Source: Spirochaetia bacterium
Lineage (GTDB): Bacteria; Spirochaetota; Spirochaetia; Treponematales; Treponemataceae
Direction of reading: 5' to 3'
Assembly: GCA_900769985.1 (NCBI GenBank)
Contig: CAAGIS010000064.1
Coordinates: 124,001-188,000, forward strand
Length of the DNA stretch: 64,000 nucleotides
A model generated the notes under the pieces. The model worked only from the letters and a program-made list of their open reading frames with translations. It searched no databases and had not been told where the DNA came from. The first letter of the stretch is position 1; every line of letters begins with the position of its first letter. Both the position numbers and the translations under genes were made by a program. Shown piece by piece: positions 1-8,807 of this stretch.

Positions 1-1
1 A

Positions 2-1276
2 GAATTGACAGTAAATCAATATTCTGATGATCTAAAACTTTCACTTCCTGTAAACTGCGTGCGCAATTCAAAAGCATTCATTCAGTCTTACATTCATTCA
101 GGAATAAGTTCTGACATTGCAAAATGGGTGACGGAACCTTTTAAAGAAATTGAAGTAAAAGGTTCATCAGTAAACATTTATGATTTCATGCAGACTTACA
201 AAAGAAGTCAGGCTTTGTATAACAGAATGATTTTCGTTTCCCTTCTGGTCAATAATTGTCACGGTGACAAAATGCGAAAAAAAGCTGCGCGTGAATATCT
301 GTGGGCCGCACAAAACGGAGATGCTTATGTCTGCAAATCAAGCGGAATTCTAGTAAGTTCTCAGGAACGGCAGAATGCGTACAGAAAACTGACAGATGCC
401 GAAAAACTCGTCCGTGAATGTGAAAATTTTCAAGAATCGCTTACAAGTTTTGATTATAACTGCGACGGATTTAAAGAATATGTATGCAGAATGGAAAAAT
501 ACAACGCCTGCATTACGCTTCTTGGCGGTGCAATTTTTGAACTGAACGTAATGAAAAATTCCGGCAATTATGCAGACAATATGTCGCGCATTATACCGCT
601 TGACAAATGCAGCGATAACTACGAAAAAGGACTTTTTGTAGACCACCTTTTTGAACCAGAAGAATATGAAAATTACATAAACGGTCGTGACTGCAAAAAC
701 GGTGTTTTTTCAGGAAACATTTACAGGGAAATAAATTTCAATTCGCAAAAACACGAAATTTTCCTTGAAACTGATTCTGATTTTCCGAGCCTGAACCAGA
801 CTGTAAACCTAAAGAAAAAATATGTTGTTACAACAAACGGAATTATGGTTCAGTATATTATAAAAAATACAAGTCCGATTGCATTAAAGGCAAAATTTGT
901 CGTTGAATCAAACTTTGCACAGACCTGTTTTAAAATTAACACTTTTGATTCTTATAAAATCGAAGTCGTAAACAATAATCAGATTGAAGAAAAATCTCCT
1001 GACAATCTGGAGTTCATGAAGAATGTAGATGCATTTATGCTTACAGATACTGACAACAATGTGTCTTTTACATTTGAACCGAACGAAATGGCAAATCTTG
1101 TTTCGTATCCGATTGTCTTTATGAGAAAAAAAACTGACTCAAAAAATCTTGAACCTGCCGGCCGTACACTCTCGCTCTCTCTTGCATGGGACGTAAATCT
1201 GTCGTGCGGTATGGAAATGGAAAAAACGATAAATCTATCAATAATTCCAGGAAGAAAGAAATCCAGAACCTCGTAG
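2..1276 (+). CDS. GH57 glycoside hydrolase / 4-alpha-glucanotransferase, C-terminal part (5' truncated by window)
   Basis: The frame is open from the first bases, so the TTG at 5 is not a real start and the N-terminal catalytic barrel lies outside the window. The visible 424 residues look like the C-terminal half of GH57 amylases and glucanotransferases. There is a helical stretch with 'REYLWAAQNGDAYV' where these enzymes have the 'QCNDAYWHGVFGG' helix, then 'FVDHLF' and a beta-sandwich of the DUF1926 kind ('IYREINF', 'YIIKNTSPIALKAKFVVESNFA'). The probable role is alpha-glucan breakdown or transfer in the cytoplasm, which would fit glgA at 59.7 kb. The last Ser codon and the TAG stop lie inside a dispersed repeat. 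The family call is from motif memory and the exact activity is unknown. Confidence 0.62.
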   Translation, partial: ELTVNQYSDDLKLSLPVNCVRNSKAFIQSYIHSGISSDIAKWVTEPFKEIEVKGSSVNIYDFMQTYKRSQALYNRMIFVSLLVNNCHGDKMRKKAAREYLWAAQNGDAYVCKSSGILVSSQERQNAYRKLTDAEKLVRECENFQESLTSFDYNCDGFKEYVCRMEKYNACITLLGGAIFELNVMKNSGNYADNMSRIIPLDKCSDNYEKGLFVDHLFEPEEYENYINGRDCKNGVFSGNIYREINFNSQKHEIFLETDSDFPSLNQTVNLKKKYVVTTNGIMVQYIIKNTSPIALKAKFVVESNFAQTCFKINTFDSYKIEVVNNNQIEEKSPDNLEFMKNVDAFMLTDTDNNVSFTFEPNEMANLVSYPIVFMRKKTDSKNLEPAGRTLSLSLAWDVNLSCGMEMEKTINLSIIPGRKKSRTS

Positions 1277-1402
1277 CGCGAGTTAAATTCTGTGTTTGTG
1301 AGGAATTGAAATTTACGAGCACTGACATAGAGTTTTGCTCTTGCAAAACTCGTAGCGCGAGCTAAATCCTGTGTTTGTGAAGTATTGAAATTTACGAGCG
1401 CC
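1271..1402 (+). repeat. Hairpin-rich repeat, about 1.6 copies of a 79-bp unit
   Basis: One full unit (1279-1357) and a partial one (1358-1402) are closely related to the 78-bp tandem array at 21079-21353. Each full unit carries a 9-bp hairpin, GAGTTTTGC-tctt-GCAAAACTC. It also has a second stem, GTTTGTGAG pairing with TTTACGAGC, which holds only if G-U pairs are allowed; that suggests it is selected as RNA. The left edge overlaps the GH57 stop codon. The right edge ends in ACGAGCGCC, as in the other array, 3 nt before the metG -35 box. Confidence 0.85.
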
Positions 1403-1405
1403 ACC

Positions 1406-1434
1406 TTGCACATAATCCATAAAGAAAATATAAT
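1406..1434 (+). promoter_or_regulatory. metG promoter, probably leaderless transcript
   Basis: TTGCAC (1406-1411), a 17-nt spacer and a perfect TATAAT (1429-1434). Only 8 nt separate the -10 box from the metG ATG at 1443, so transcription should start at or within 1-2 nt of the start codon. No Shine-Dalgarno is present in that gap. Confidence 0.7.
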
Positions 1435-1442
1435 ATTTCATT

Positions 1443-3749
1443 ATGAAAAGAAGACTTATAACATCGGCTTTACCTTATGTAAACAATATTCCGCATCTTG
1501 GAAACCTTATTCAGATGCTTTCTGGAGATGTATTTGCCCGTTTTTGCCGTAACAGAGGCTACGATACATTATATATTTGTGGTACAGATGAATACGGAAC
1601 TGCAACAGAGACAAAAGCAATCGAAGAAAAGAAAACTCCTCGTGAACTTTGTGATTACTATTATCAGGAACATACAAAGATTTATGACTGGTTTCATATT
1701 AACTTTGATAAATTCGGCCGCACTTCAAATGAACAGTGTACAGAAATTACGCAGGAGCTTTTTACAGACCTTGATAAAGCAGGACTTATAAACGAACACA
1801 TCAACAAGCAACTTTATTGTCCTAAGTGCAATATGTTCCTTGCAGACCGCTATGTAGACGGAACTTGCCCTAAATGCAATTCTCCAAAAGCAAGGGGAGA
1901 CCAGTGCGACGATTGCGGCGCTTTGCTCGATCCAATTGAATTGAAAGAACCAAAATGTCATACATGCGGTTCAACTCCAGAAATACGCGAAACAAAACAT
2001 CTTTATATTGACCTTCCAAAATTGTCTGGAAAACTTGATGAATGGATGGAAAAAGCCAGCGTTGACGGAAAATGGTCAGACAACGCAATAAATATTACAA
2101 AAGCATGGATTCGTGACGGATTGAACGAAAGGGCAATTACACGTGATTTAAAATGGGGAATTCCTGTTCCAAAAAAAGATTACGAAAACAAAGTTTTTTA
2201 CGTATGGTTCAATGCACCAATCGGATATCTTTCAATTACTAAGCAGCTTGCAGATGAACTTTCCGAAGCCGGAAAAAAATCGTTCGACTGGAAATCATGG
2301 TGGTTGCCGGAAGAATCTGACGAAGCAAAAAACAAAGAAAAAGTTGAATTATTCCAGTTTATTGGCAAAGACAATATTCCGTTTCATACAGTAATTTTTC
2401 CTTGTACTTTACTTGGTTCACCTCACAATTGGACAAAACTTCACCACATGAGTTCTTCTGAATACATGAACTATGAAGACGGCAAATTTTCAAAAAGCCG
2501 GGGAGTCGGAGTTTTTGGAACTGATGCAATTGAAACGGGAATCCCTGCTGATGCATGGCGTTTTTACATTTTTTACAACAGACCTGAAAAACAGGATTTC
2601 CAGTTTACATGGAAAGATTTTATGGAAAAGATGAATTCTGAACTTATCGGAAATCTTGGAAACCTCGTTAACAGAACACTTCTTTTTGTTACAAGATACT
2701 TTGACGGAATTATTCCTGACGCTCCGGTTGATGAAGAACTCTGGACAGAAGTTCGCGCCCTTGAATCAAAGATTACAGAAAACCTTGAATGGGCAAATCT
2801 TAAAGATGCGTTCCGTCAGTGTTTTGAAATTGCCGACATCTGCAATAAAAAGTTTCAGGCTGCAGAACCATGGAAAACAAGAACAACTGACCCGGCTTCA
2901 TGTGCAAAACTCATTCATAATCTGTGCTATGTAATCAAAGACCTGATGATTATGATGAATCCTTATATGCCTCAATATACTCAGGTTGTTGCAAGTTATC
3001 TTGGACAGACAATTCAGGAAACAAAAATTGATACCGAGTCAAAATCTGGCTTAAACTGGAACGATTTGGGTAAAACAGAGGGACTTGATAAAGTCGGACC
3101 TACAGAAGTTTATTTTAAACCTCTTGACCAAAAGACAATGCTTTCATTCAGAGAAAAATTCAAAGGCAAACAGGAAAAACCTCAAAACAACAACTCTGAA
3201 AAAAAACAGGCAAAACAGAAAGACGAACCTTCTGTTCTGCCTCCTGAAAAACAGGCCGAATTTTTCAATGCAAATATTGAGCTTAAAGTCGCAAAAATCC
3301 TGAAAGTTGACAATAATCCTGACGGTGACAAGTTGTATGTCGAAACTCTTGATGACGGTTCAGGAAAAGAACGAATCATTCAGTCAGGATTGAGAATGTA
3401 TTTAAAACCTGAAGACCTTATCGGAAAGCACGTAATCATAGCGTCAAATCTTGCACCACGAAAAATGCGTGGTGTTGAAAGTCACGGTATGTTACTTGCA
3501 GGCGACTATAAAGACGACGGCAAAGAATGCGTTGAAGTACTCGATGCTTCTTGGGCTGCTCCCGGAACTAAAGTCATTCTTGAAGGTTCTGATGAAAATG
3601 CAGTAAAAAAATCAGAAATTACTGCAGATGATTTTTTCAGCGTTCAGATTATGGCTAAAAACGGAACTGTCGAAATTGCAGGAAAAAAACTTCTTGCAGC
3701 AGGAAAGGAGATAAAAACTCAAAAGGCTCTTGACAGCGAAATCGGTTAA
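1443..3749 (+). CDS. metG: methionyl-tRNA synthetase with C-terminal tRNA-binding domain
   Basis: Class I aminoacyl-tRNA synthetase that charges tRNA-Met in the cytoplasm. The HIGH motif is HLGN at residues 18-21 and the KMSKS loop is KFSKS at 348-352. The connective peptide carries four CxxC knuckles (Cys126/129, 142/145, 155/158, 172/175), so this is the two-zinc type. After a Lys/Gln-rich linker (about 570-600), the last 150 or so residues form an EMAPII/Trbp111-type OB fold ('LKVAKILKVDNNPDGDKLYVETLD', 'NLAPRKMRGVESHGMLLAG'), which in this family helps bind tRNA and dimerise. Length 768 aa is normal for the fused form. No ribosome binding site precedes the ATG; see the promoter entry. Confidence 0.97.
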   Translation: MKRRLITSALPYVNNIPHLGNLIQMLSGDVFARFCRNRGYDTLYICGTDEYGTATETKAIEEKKTPRELCDYYYQEHTKIYDWFHINFDKFGRTSNEQCTEITQELFTDLDKAGLINEHINKQLYCPKCNMFLADRYVDGTCPKCNSPKARGDQCDDCGALLDPIELKEPKCHTCGSTPEIRETKHLYIDLPKLSGKLDEWMEKASVDGKWSDNAINITKAWIRDGLNERAITRDLKWGIPVPKKDYENKVFYVWFNAPIGYLSITKQLADELSEAGKKSFDWKSWWLPEESDEAKNKEKVELFQFIGKDNIPFHTVIFPCTLLGSPHNWTKLHHMSSSEYMNYEDGKFSKSRGVGVFGTDAIETGIPADAWRFYIFYNRPEKQDFQFTWKDFMEKMNSELIGNLGNLVNRTLLFVTRYFDGIIPDAPVDEELWTEVRALESKITENLEWANLKDAFRQCFEIADICNKKFQAAEPWKTRTTDPASCAKLIHNLCYVIKDLMIMMNPYMPQYTQVVASYLGQTIQETKIDTESKSGLNWNDLGKTEGLDKVGPTEVYFKPLDQKTMLSFREKFKGKQEKPQNNNSEKKQAKQKDEPSVLPPEKQAEFFNANIELKVAKILKVDNNPDGDKLYVETLDDGSGKERIIQSGLRMYLKPEDLIGKHVIIASNLAPRKMRGVESHGMLLAGDYKDDGKECVEVLDASWAAPGTKVILEGSDENAVKKSEITADDFFSVQIMAKNGTVEIAGKKLLAAGKEIKTQKALDSEIG

Positions 3750-3781
3750 AACTTAAAGTCTTAAAATCTTTGCAGCTTTTT

Positions 3782-5143
3782 CTAGCTGCAGGTTTTAATT
3801 ATTTTCTTGAATTCACTTGCAAGATAAAATGAACCTGTAACTAAAAGAACTGCATTGTCTTTTATGGCTTCTTCCGATGCGTTTTTTATTGCGACTGAAA
3901 AATCAGCTGTAAAGTTAAAATTGATTTTTGCATTGGAAAATGCGCCTTTCATTTTTTGAATATTGCAGGTTTTTGTATTTCCGGGCTTAGTCAGAGTTAC
4001 TTTTTCAAACCTGTTTGAAAAAAGGCATGCGATATGTTCAACGTCTTTATCGGCAGCACAAGCGAACAAAAGATGAGCTTTCTTTGCTGAGTAAAATTTT
4101 TCAAAAGTGTCGAGTGTAAGTTTTATGCTTTTTACAGTATGCGCACCATCTATCACAATTTCTTGGTTTTCAGAATTCCATCTTCTGTCGTTAAGCGGAT
4201 TTTTTATGATTTCAAACCTTGCAGGAAGGAAAGTTTTTGAAAGACCTTTTTCAATAATTTCTTCCGTAATTTCCGGGTGAATTATTTTTACGGCACTTGC
4301 GGCAAGAAGGGCATTATCTGCCTGTACGCTCCCGAACATTTTTGTTTTGAATAAAAGCGGGCGCACAAAAAGATTTGATTCTATTTTTACTTGCATGAAT
4401 TTTCCGTTATTTTCCGTCAGATACTTACAGTCTATGCTTTTACGTATTTCCTCTGCAAAAATAATTTGTGAATTATTTTTTTCTGCAAAAGTTTTAAAAA
4501 CTTTTTTTACTTCAGGAACTTGCGTCGCACATAAAACAGGAATGCCATTTTTTATTATTCCTGCTTTTTCGGCAGCGATTTTTTCAAGCGTATCACCTAA
4601 GAATTCTGTATGCTCAAGTTCGATTGTATTTATAATTGAAATCTGTGGTTTTATTACGTTTGTTGCATCAAGTCTTCCGCCAAGTCCGACTTCAAAAACA
4701 GCTTCGTCTACTTTTGCAAGTTTCATGCATAAAAATGCAAAGACTGTAACGAGTTCAAACCAAGTAACGTTTCTGTTATTCGGGATTTTATCTTTAATCA
4801 AACTGAATTTTTCGTAAAGTTCAGAGGCAGCTTTTTCATAAATTTCATCAGGAAAAAAACTGTCATTCAGCCTTATCCGTTCCCTAAAATCTTCTATATG
4901 CGGAGAAGCATAGATTCCTGTTTTTTTTCCAGCTTCCGTTAAAATTGAAGAAATCATTGCAGATACAGAACCTTTTCCTTTAGAGCCTGCAACATGATAA
5001 GAGGGAATACAGGCTTCTGGATTATTCAGCATGGAACATAAAAACTCCATCGTGTCTAGCCAGAACATATTTTTCTGCGGAAGTTTTTCAAAATTTAAAA
5101 AGGAATCAACCCAAGTTAAAAATTCTGCAAATGTTTTTGTCAT
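3782..5143 (-). CDS. folC: folylpolyglutamate synthase / dihydrofolate synthase
   Basis: Mur-ligase-like ATPase that adds glutamate to dihydropteroate and folates. The P-loop is GSKGKGS at residues 53-59. 'EVGLGGRLDATNVI' and 'HTEFLGDTLEKIAAEKAGI' are the central-domain signatures that bind Mg2+ and substrate. The C-terminal domain contains 'IDGAHTVKS', where most homologues have DGAHN, so Thr replaces the usual Asn. Length 453 aa is typical. The gene is convergent with metG (32 bp between stops, containing a weak 7-bp hairpin around 3773-3793) and divergent from trpS. A TATACT box lies 7 nt before the ATG and there is no Shine-Dalgarno, so it may be translated from a leaderless mRNA. Confidence 0.93.
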   Translation of the reverse strand: MTKTFAEFLTWVDSFLNFEKLPQKNMFWLDTMEFLCSMLNNPEACIPSYHVAGSKGKGSVSAMISSILTEAGKKTGIYASPHIEDFRERIRLNDSFFPDEIYEKAASELYEKFSLIKDKIPNNRNVTWFELVTVFAFLCMKLAKVDEAVFEVGLGGRLDATNVIKPQISIINTIELEHTEFLGDTLEKIAAEKAGIIKNGIPVLCATQVPEVKKVFKTFAEKNNSQIIFAEEIRKSIDCKYLTENNGKFMQVKIESNLFVRPLLFKTKMFGSVQADNALLAASAVKIIHPEITEEIIEKGLSKTFLPARFEIIKNPLNDRRWNSENQEIVIDGAHTVKSIKLTLDTFEKFYSAKKAHLLFACAADKDVEHIACLFSNRFEKVTLTKPGNTKTCNIQKMKGAFSNAKINFNFTADFSVAIKNASEEAIKDNAVLLVTGSFYLASEFKKIIKTCS

Positions 5144-5172
5144 AAATAATAGTATATTAAATTTTATTAATA

Positions 5173-5199
5173 TTGAAAATACTTGATATTTTGTATAAT
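5173..5199 (+). promoter_or_regulatory. candidate trpS promoter
   Basis: TTGAAA (5173-5178), a 15-nt spacer and TATAAT (5194-5199) in the 141-bp AT-rich gap between divergent folC and trpS. This predicts a leader of about 80 nt. The spacer is shorter than ideal, so the -35 assignment is uncertain while the -10 is good. I saw no T-box or other riboswitch-like structure in the leader. Confidence 0.4.
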
Positions 5200-5284
5200 A
5201 TAATTCATTGTAATGTTAATAATTGAAAGATGTGCAAGTAAAAAGTCTTTTCAGTTAAAATAATTTTTTTATGGGGAGCATTAT

Positions 5285-6382
5285 ATGTCGGAAATTCAAT
5301 ATACAGATATAAATAAAAGTTTTGAAGCAGCGCTTGAACGTTCAAAAAAGATAGAAGCTGATCTTGCAATTAATCCTAAAAAATACCGTGTTCTGACAGG
5401 CGACAGACCTACAGGCAGGCTTCATATCGGTCATTATTTCGGCTCGCTTCAAAACAGGGTGCGCCTTGCAAATCTTGGTGTACCTACAATGATTCTGATT
5501 GCTGACTATCAGGTTTTGACAGACCACGATGCTTTTCAGGAAATAAGCCAGAATACAAAGCAGCTTGTAATTGATTATCTTGCTGCAGGTATAAATCCTG
5601 AAAAACAGGACGTCATCATTTATCCGCACAGCTACGTACCGGAATGTAATCAGCTTATGCTGCCGTTTTTAACTTTAGTTTCAAATGCAGAGTTGAGCCG
5701 CAATCCTACTGTAAAAGAAGAAATTGAAAGTGCAGGGCTTAAAAATGTAAATGCAGGAATGTATACTTATCCTGTTCATCAGGCATGTGACATTCTTTTT
5801 TGCAAAGGCAATGTCGTACCTGTCGGCAAAGACCAGCTGCCGCACCTTGAAATGACAAGAACAATTGCAAGTCGTTTTAACAAAAAATTTTGTACTGATT
5901 CTGGAAAAGAACCTGTATTCCCTGAACCTCAGGCACTGCTTTCTAAAACTCCTATGATTCTCGGTCTTGACGGAAGTCAGAAAATGTCAAAATCACGCGG
6001 AAATGCAATAATGCTTTCTGCAACAGAAGATGAAACTGCAAAATTGATTAAAAAAGCAAAAACAGATCAAGACAGGAATATTACTTATGACCCTGTAAAC
6101 CGGCCTGAAGTTGCAAACCTTTTGATGCTTATTTCTCTCTGTACAGGAGATGAGCCTGATACAATAGCTGCAAAAATAGGAGATGGTGGCGGCGGAATGT
6201 TAAAGTCAATGCTTACAGAAGCAATGAACGAAAAACTCCGTCCGCTTCGTGCAGAACGAGCTCGACTTGAAGCAGACCCTGAATATATCAGAAAAGTGCT
6301 TCTTGACGGTGCAGAAAAAGCGCGCGAAATCGGAATTAAAACTCTTGAAGAAGTCCGCGAAGTAATGAATATGAAAATTTAA
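5285..6382 (+). CDS. trpS: tryptophanyl-tRNA synthetase
   Basis: Class I synthetase that charges tRNA-Trp. HIGH is intact at residues 47-50 ('TGRLHIGHYFGSL') and KMSKS is intact at 233-237 ('GSQKMSKSRGN'). The tryptophan-pocket segment 'GMYTYPVHQACDILFCKGNVVPVGKDQLPHLEMTR' is clear. Length 365 aa is slightly above the usual 330-350 because of an N-terminal extension of about 30 residues before the Rossmann fold. A good Shine-Dalgarno (GGGGAG) lies 8 nt before the ATG, in contrast with neighbouring genes that lack one. Confidence 0.96.
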   Translation: MSEIQYTDINKSFEAALERSKKIEADLAINPKKYRVLTGDRPTGRLHIGHYFGSLQNRVRLANLGVPTMILIADYQVLTDHDAFQEISQNTKQLVIDYLAAGINPEKQDVIIYPHSYVPECNQLMLPFLTLVSNAELSRNPTVKEEIESAGLKNVNAGMYTYPVHQACDILFCKGNVVPVGKDQLPHLEMTRTIASRFNKKFCTDSGKEPVFPEPQALLSKTPMILGLDGSQKMSKSRGNAIMLSATEDETAKLIKKAKTDQDRNITYDPVNRPEVANLLMLISLCTGDEPDTIAAKIGDGGGGMLKSMLTEAMNEKLRPLRAERARLEADPEYIRKVLLDGAEKAREIGIKTLEEVREVMNMKI

Positions 6383-6425
6383 TTTTCACATTCTGAATAG
6401 ATTTGCACCACGAATACCCGGACAT

Positions 6426-6776
6426 TTATTTATTTGCTTTTATGTTGTTTTCGTCATCAAGCAGGATAATTTTCGGCTGCCAGTTTTCTGCATCCTGCTC
6501 CTGTATGTAAGTATATGTAACTATAATTACTTTATCACCAGGAGCAGCCATTCTTGCTGCCGCGCCGTTAAGGCAGATTTCGCCTTTTTTACCCGGCATT
6601 ATATACGTTGAAAACCTTGCACCGTTATTTACGTTTAATACATCGACTTTTTCCCAAGCATGCATTTGTGCAACTTTTAACAGTTCTGCATCAATAGTAA
6701 TTGAACCTTCATAATTCAAGTTTGCATCTGTTACAGTTGCCCTGTGCAGTTTTGATTTTAATACTTCAATTTTCAT
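6426..6776 (-). CDS. panD: aspartate 1-decarboxylase
   Basis: Pyruvoyl enzyme that makes beta-alanine from aspartate for pantothenate synthesis. The self-cleavage site Gly24-Ser25 is visible in 'LNYEGSITID', along with the conserved Lys9 and the later 'NGARFSTYIM' and 'NGAAARM' segments. Length 116 aa is standard. It is the last gene of the operon and starts 1 nt after the coaX stop, implying translational coupling. It faces trpS convergently with a 43-bp gap and no obvious terminator. Confidence 0.96.
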   Translation of the reverse strand: MKIEVLKSKLHRATVTDANLNYEGSITIDAELLKVAQMHAWEKVDVLNVNNGARFSTYIMPGKKGEICLNGAAARMAAPGDKVIIVTYTYIQEQDAENWQPKIILLDDENNIKANK

Positions 6777-6777
6777 T

Positions 6778-7545
6778 TTAATTAAGCTCCAGAATTCTTT
6801 TTAACCCTATGTGAACAAGTTCAGGCACAATTTCATCAAAAATATTTTCAGATTCCAAAAGCCTGGCAAAGCCGCCTGTTCCCATAACGTAAGGTTTCTT
6901 ATTTTTAAAAATCTGTTTGTTGTAAAGATTTATGATTTCTTTTATTGAACCTGTCTGACCATAATAAACACCTGACTGTATTGCTTCGACTGTAGAAGAC
7001 CCACAGGCTTTCTGTGGTTTTATTATTTCTACAGGAGGAAGTTTTGCAGTCCCGGAGGCGAGGGCAGTGACAGAAGTTTTTATTCCAGGCAGAATTGCGC
7101 CTCCTAAATATTCATTTTCTTTTGTAACGACATCTATAGTCGTAGCTGTTCCCATATCAATAATAATTAAATCCTGTTTTGGTTTTAAAAAACTTGCACC
7201 TACGCCTGCTGCTATTCTGTCAGCACCGATTTCTTTGGGGTTTGCATATTTTAGTTTTAATCCGGTTTTTATTCCAGACTGAACGAACAATCCTTCTATA
7301 CCAAAATATTTGACAAAAGAATTTGCAATGGCATGATTTAAGGATGGAACTACGCTACAACAGGCTATTTTTTCAATCTTCTTGTAGTCAAATCCATTCA
7401 GTTTTATGACATCCCTCAAAAAAAGACCGATTTCATCAGAAGACAGGCTTTGTGCAGTAGATTTTCTGAAAACCAAAATGTTGTCATTGTCTTCAAACAA
7501 ACCGCCTTGTATTGTCGTATTACCAACATCCATTGTCAAAATCAT
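6778..7545 (-). CDS. coaX: type III pantothenate kinase
   Basis: ATP-dependent kinase for the first committed step of CoA synthesis, of the acetyl-CoA-insensitive CoaX class (ASKHA fold). The N-terminal phosphate-binding motif is DVGNTT at residues 6-11. 'GADRIAAGVGA' carries the catalytic Asp, and 'DMGTATTIDVV' and 'GGAILPGI' follow. Length 255 aa is typical. It lies 1 nt upstream of panD and 1 nt downstream of coaB, inside one operon. Confidence 0.95.
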   Translation of the reverse strand: MILTMDVGNTTIQGGLFEDNDNILVFRKSTAQSLSSDEIGLFLRDVIKLNGFDYKKIEKIACCSVVPSLNHAIANSFVKYFGIEGLFVQSGIKTGLKLKYANPKEIGADRIAAGVGASFLKPKQDLIIIDMGTATTIDVVTKENEYLGGAILPGIKTSVTALASGTAKLPPVEIIKPQKACGSSTVEAIQSGVYYGQTGSIKEIINLYNKQIFKNKKPYVMGTGGFARLLESENIFDEIVPELVHIGLKRILELN

Positions 7546-7546
7546 T

Positions 7547-8233
7547 TTATACCTCAGTTCTTTTTTCTATTAATTTTAAAAGTCCGTCTGACAGCGAGCA
7601 CACAGAACTGCACTCAAAAACCTTAGAGAGTTTTCTGTCAAAAACAGTACAAGGATGAACTGACTCTGTTATTTCTGATTTATCATTCAATACGACAAAA
7701 TCAGGAGAGTCAGCATTAATCTCTTGATTTTTGCCATAAAAAACTTTTCTTACGGCATCAAATTTTTCTCCATCTGAAAAACGGTCAGTCAATTTAAAGC
7801 CGATTAAAATGCAGTTTTTCTTTGAAAGCCGTTTGACAGATTCTATCAGTTTTGGATTCTGCTTCATCGTAACAGAAAAAGTTTTGCCTGAAGGAATTTT
7901 ATTTATTGAACCTGCAGGATAATTTTTACCGTCAATCGTAACAAAATCTGGTGAATAATCACTTACTGCAGCAGCGTGAATTACTGCATCAAATTCATTT
8001 TGAGAAAGAGTCTGTTCAAGCTTGAGTTTTAAATCTTCAAAAGTCCTGAACGTATGGACGATACAGTTTTTGCTTTTTATTGCACGGTATCCTGACAGGC
8101 AGATGACATTGTGACCTGCCTTTACAAGACAGTCTGCAATCAAAGAAGATGTTTTTCCTGTAGAAAAATTGCAGACACTCCTTACGTCGTCTATAGGTTC
8201 TTCACATCCGCCACCTGTTATTAATATATTCAA
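7547..8233 (-). CDS. coaB: phosphopantothenate-cysteine ligase, stand-alone
   Basis: Joins cysteine to 4'-phosphopantothenate. The N-terminal nucleotide-binding signature is 'ILITGGGCEEPIDDVRSVCNFSTGK', and 'VIHAAAVSDY' and 'NKIPSGK' (catalytic Lys region) follow. In most bacteria this domain is fused behind CoaC as one protein of about 400 aa. Here it is a separate 228-aa gene that follows coaC by 16 bp, an arrangement known from streptococci and enterococci. Confidence 0.92.
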   Translation of the reverse strand: MNILITGGGCEEPIDDVRSVCNFSTGKTSSLIADCLVKAGHNVICLSGYRAIKSKNCIVHTFRTFEDLKLKLEQTLSQNEFDAVIHAAAVSDYSPDFVTIDGKNYPAGSINKIPSGKTFSVTMKQNPKLIESVKRLSKKNCILIGFKLTDRFSDGEKFDAVRKVFYGKNQEINADSPDFVVLNDKSEITESVHPCTVFDRKLSKVFECSSVCSLSDGLLKLIEKRTEV

Positions 8234-8249
8234 TTAAAAATCTCCTGTA

Positions 8250-8807
8250 TTAAAAATGACTTTCGATGATTTTAAAAGCTTCTTGCGGTTCAAGGAGCCT
8301 TCCGTAACCTGATTCACCGCATGCAAGAGTACCTTCATTGCAGTCAAGAATTTCTGTACCCCATGACTTTAGGATTTCGATTGATTTTTGAACAGTCGGG
8401 TGCAAAAACATCTGCGAGTTCATTGCAGGAGCTACAAGCAGCGGCTTTTTGTAATTATTTGCAAGACATATTGCCCCGAATAAATCATCGCACAATCCCT
8501 GACTCATTCTGTTAAGGCAGTCAGCGCTTGCAGGATAAGCTATAATTAAATCTGCCCATCGCTGTGCAAGTTCAATATGAGGAATTTCATATTCATCATT
8601 AAACATATCCGTATGAACCTTGTGGTGCGACAAACCTTCAAGACTTGATTTTCCGACAAAATTCAAAGAATCTTTACTTGCAACAACCTGAACATCATAA
8701 TTGTTTTTTACGAGCATACTGATTAATGAACATGCCTTGAAGCATGAAACAGAGCCGCTTACATATAAAAGAATGTTTTTTTTCTTATTCACATCTGACA
8801 TTATCAA
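8250..8807 (-). CDS. coaC: phosphopantothenoylcysteine decarboxylase, stand-alone
   Basis: Flavoprotein that decarboxylates phosphopantothenoylcysteine. The family signatures are all present: 'LYVSGSVSCFKA' (FMN site), the active-site His in 'EIPHIELA', the PAMN motif ('VAPAMNSQMF') and the substrate flap 'GTLACGESGYGRL'. Length 185 aa matches the monofunctional type. The start overlaps the panC 3' end by 23 bp. A second ATG two codons in (8801) is an alternative start. Confidence 0.94.
   Translation of the reverse strand: MIMSDVNKKKNILLYVSGSVSCFKACSLISMLVKNNYDVQVVASKDSLNFVGKSSLEGLSHHKVHTDMFNDEYEIPHIELAQRWADLIIAYPASADCLNRMSQGLCDDLFGAICLANNYKKPLLVAPAMNSQMFLHPTVQKSIEILKSWGTEILDCNEGTLACGESGYGRLLEPQEAFKIIESHF

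Noticed and set aside
979..1413. Minus-strand open frame over the GH57 3' end and the first repeat
   Set aside because: It is antisense to a well-supported gene and shares only the repeat-derived peptide with the frame at 21 kb.
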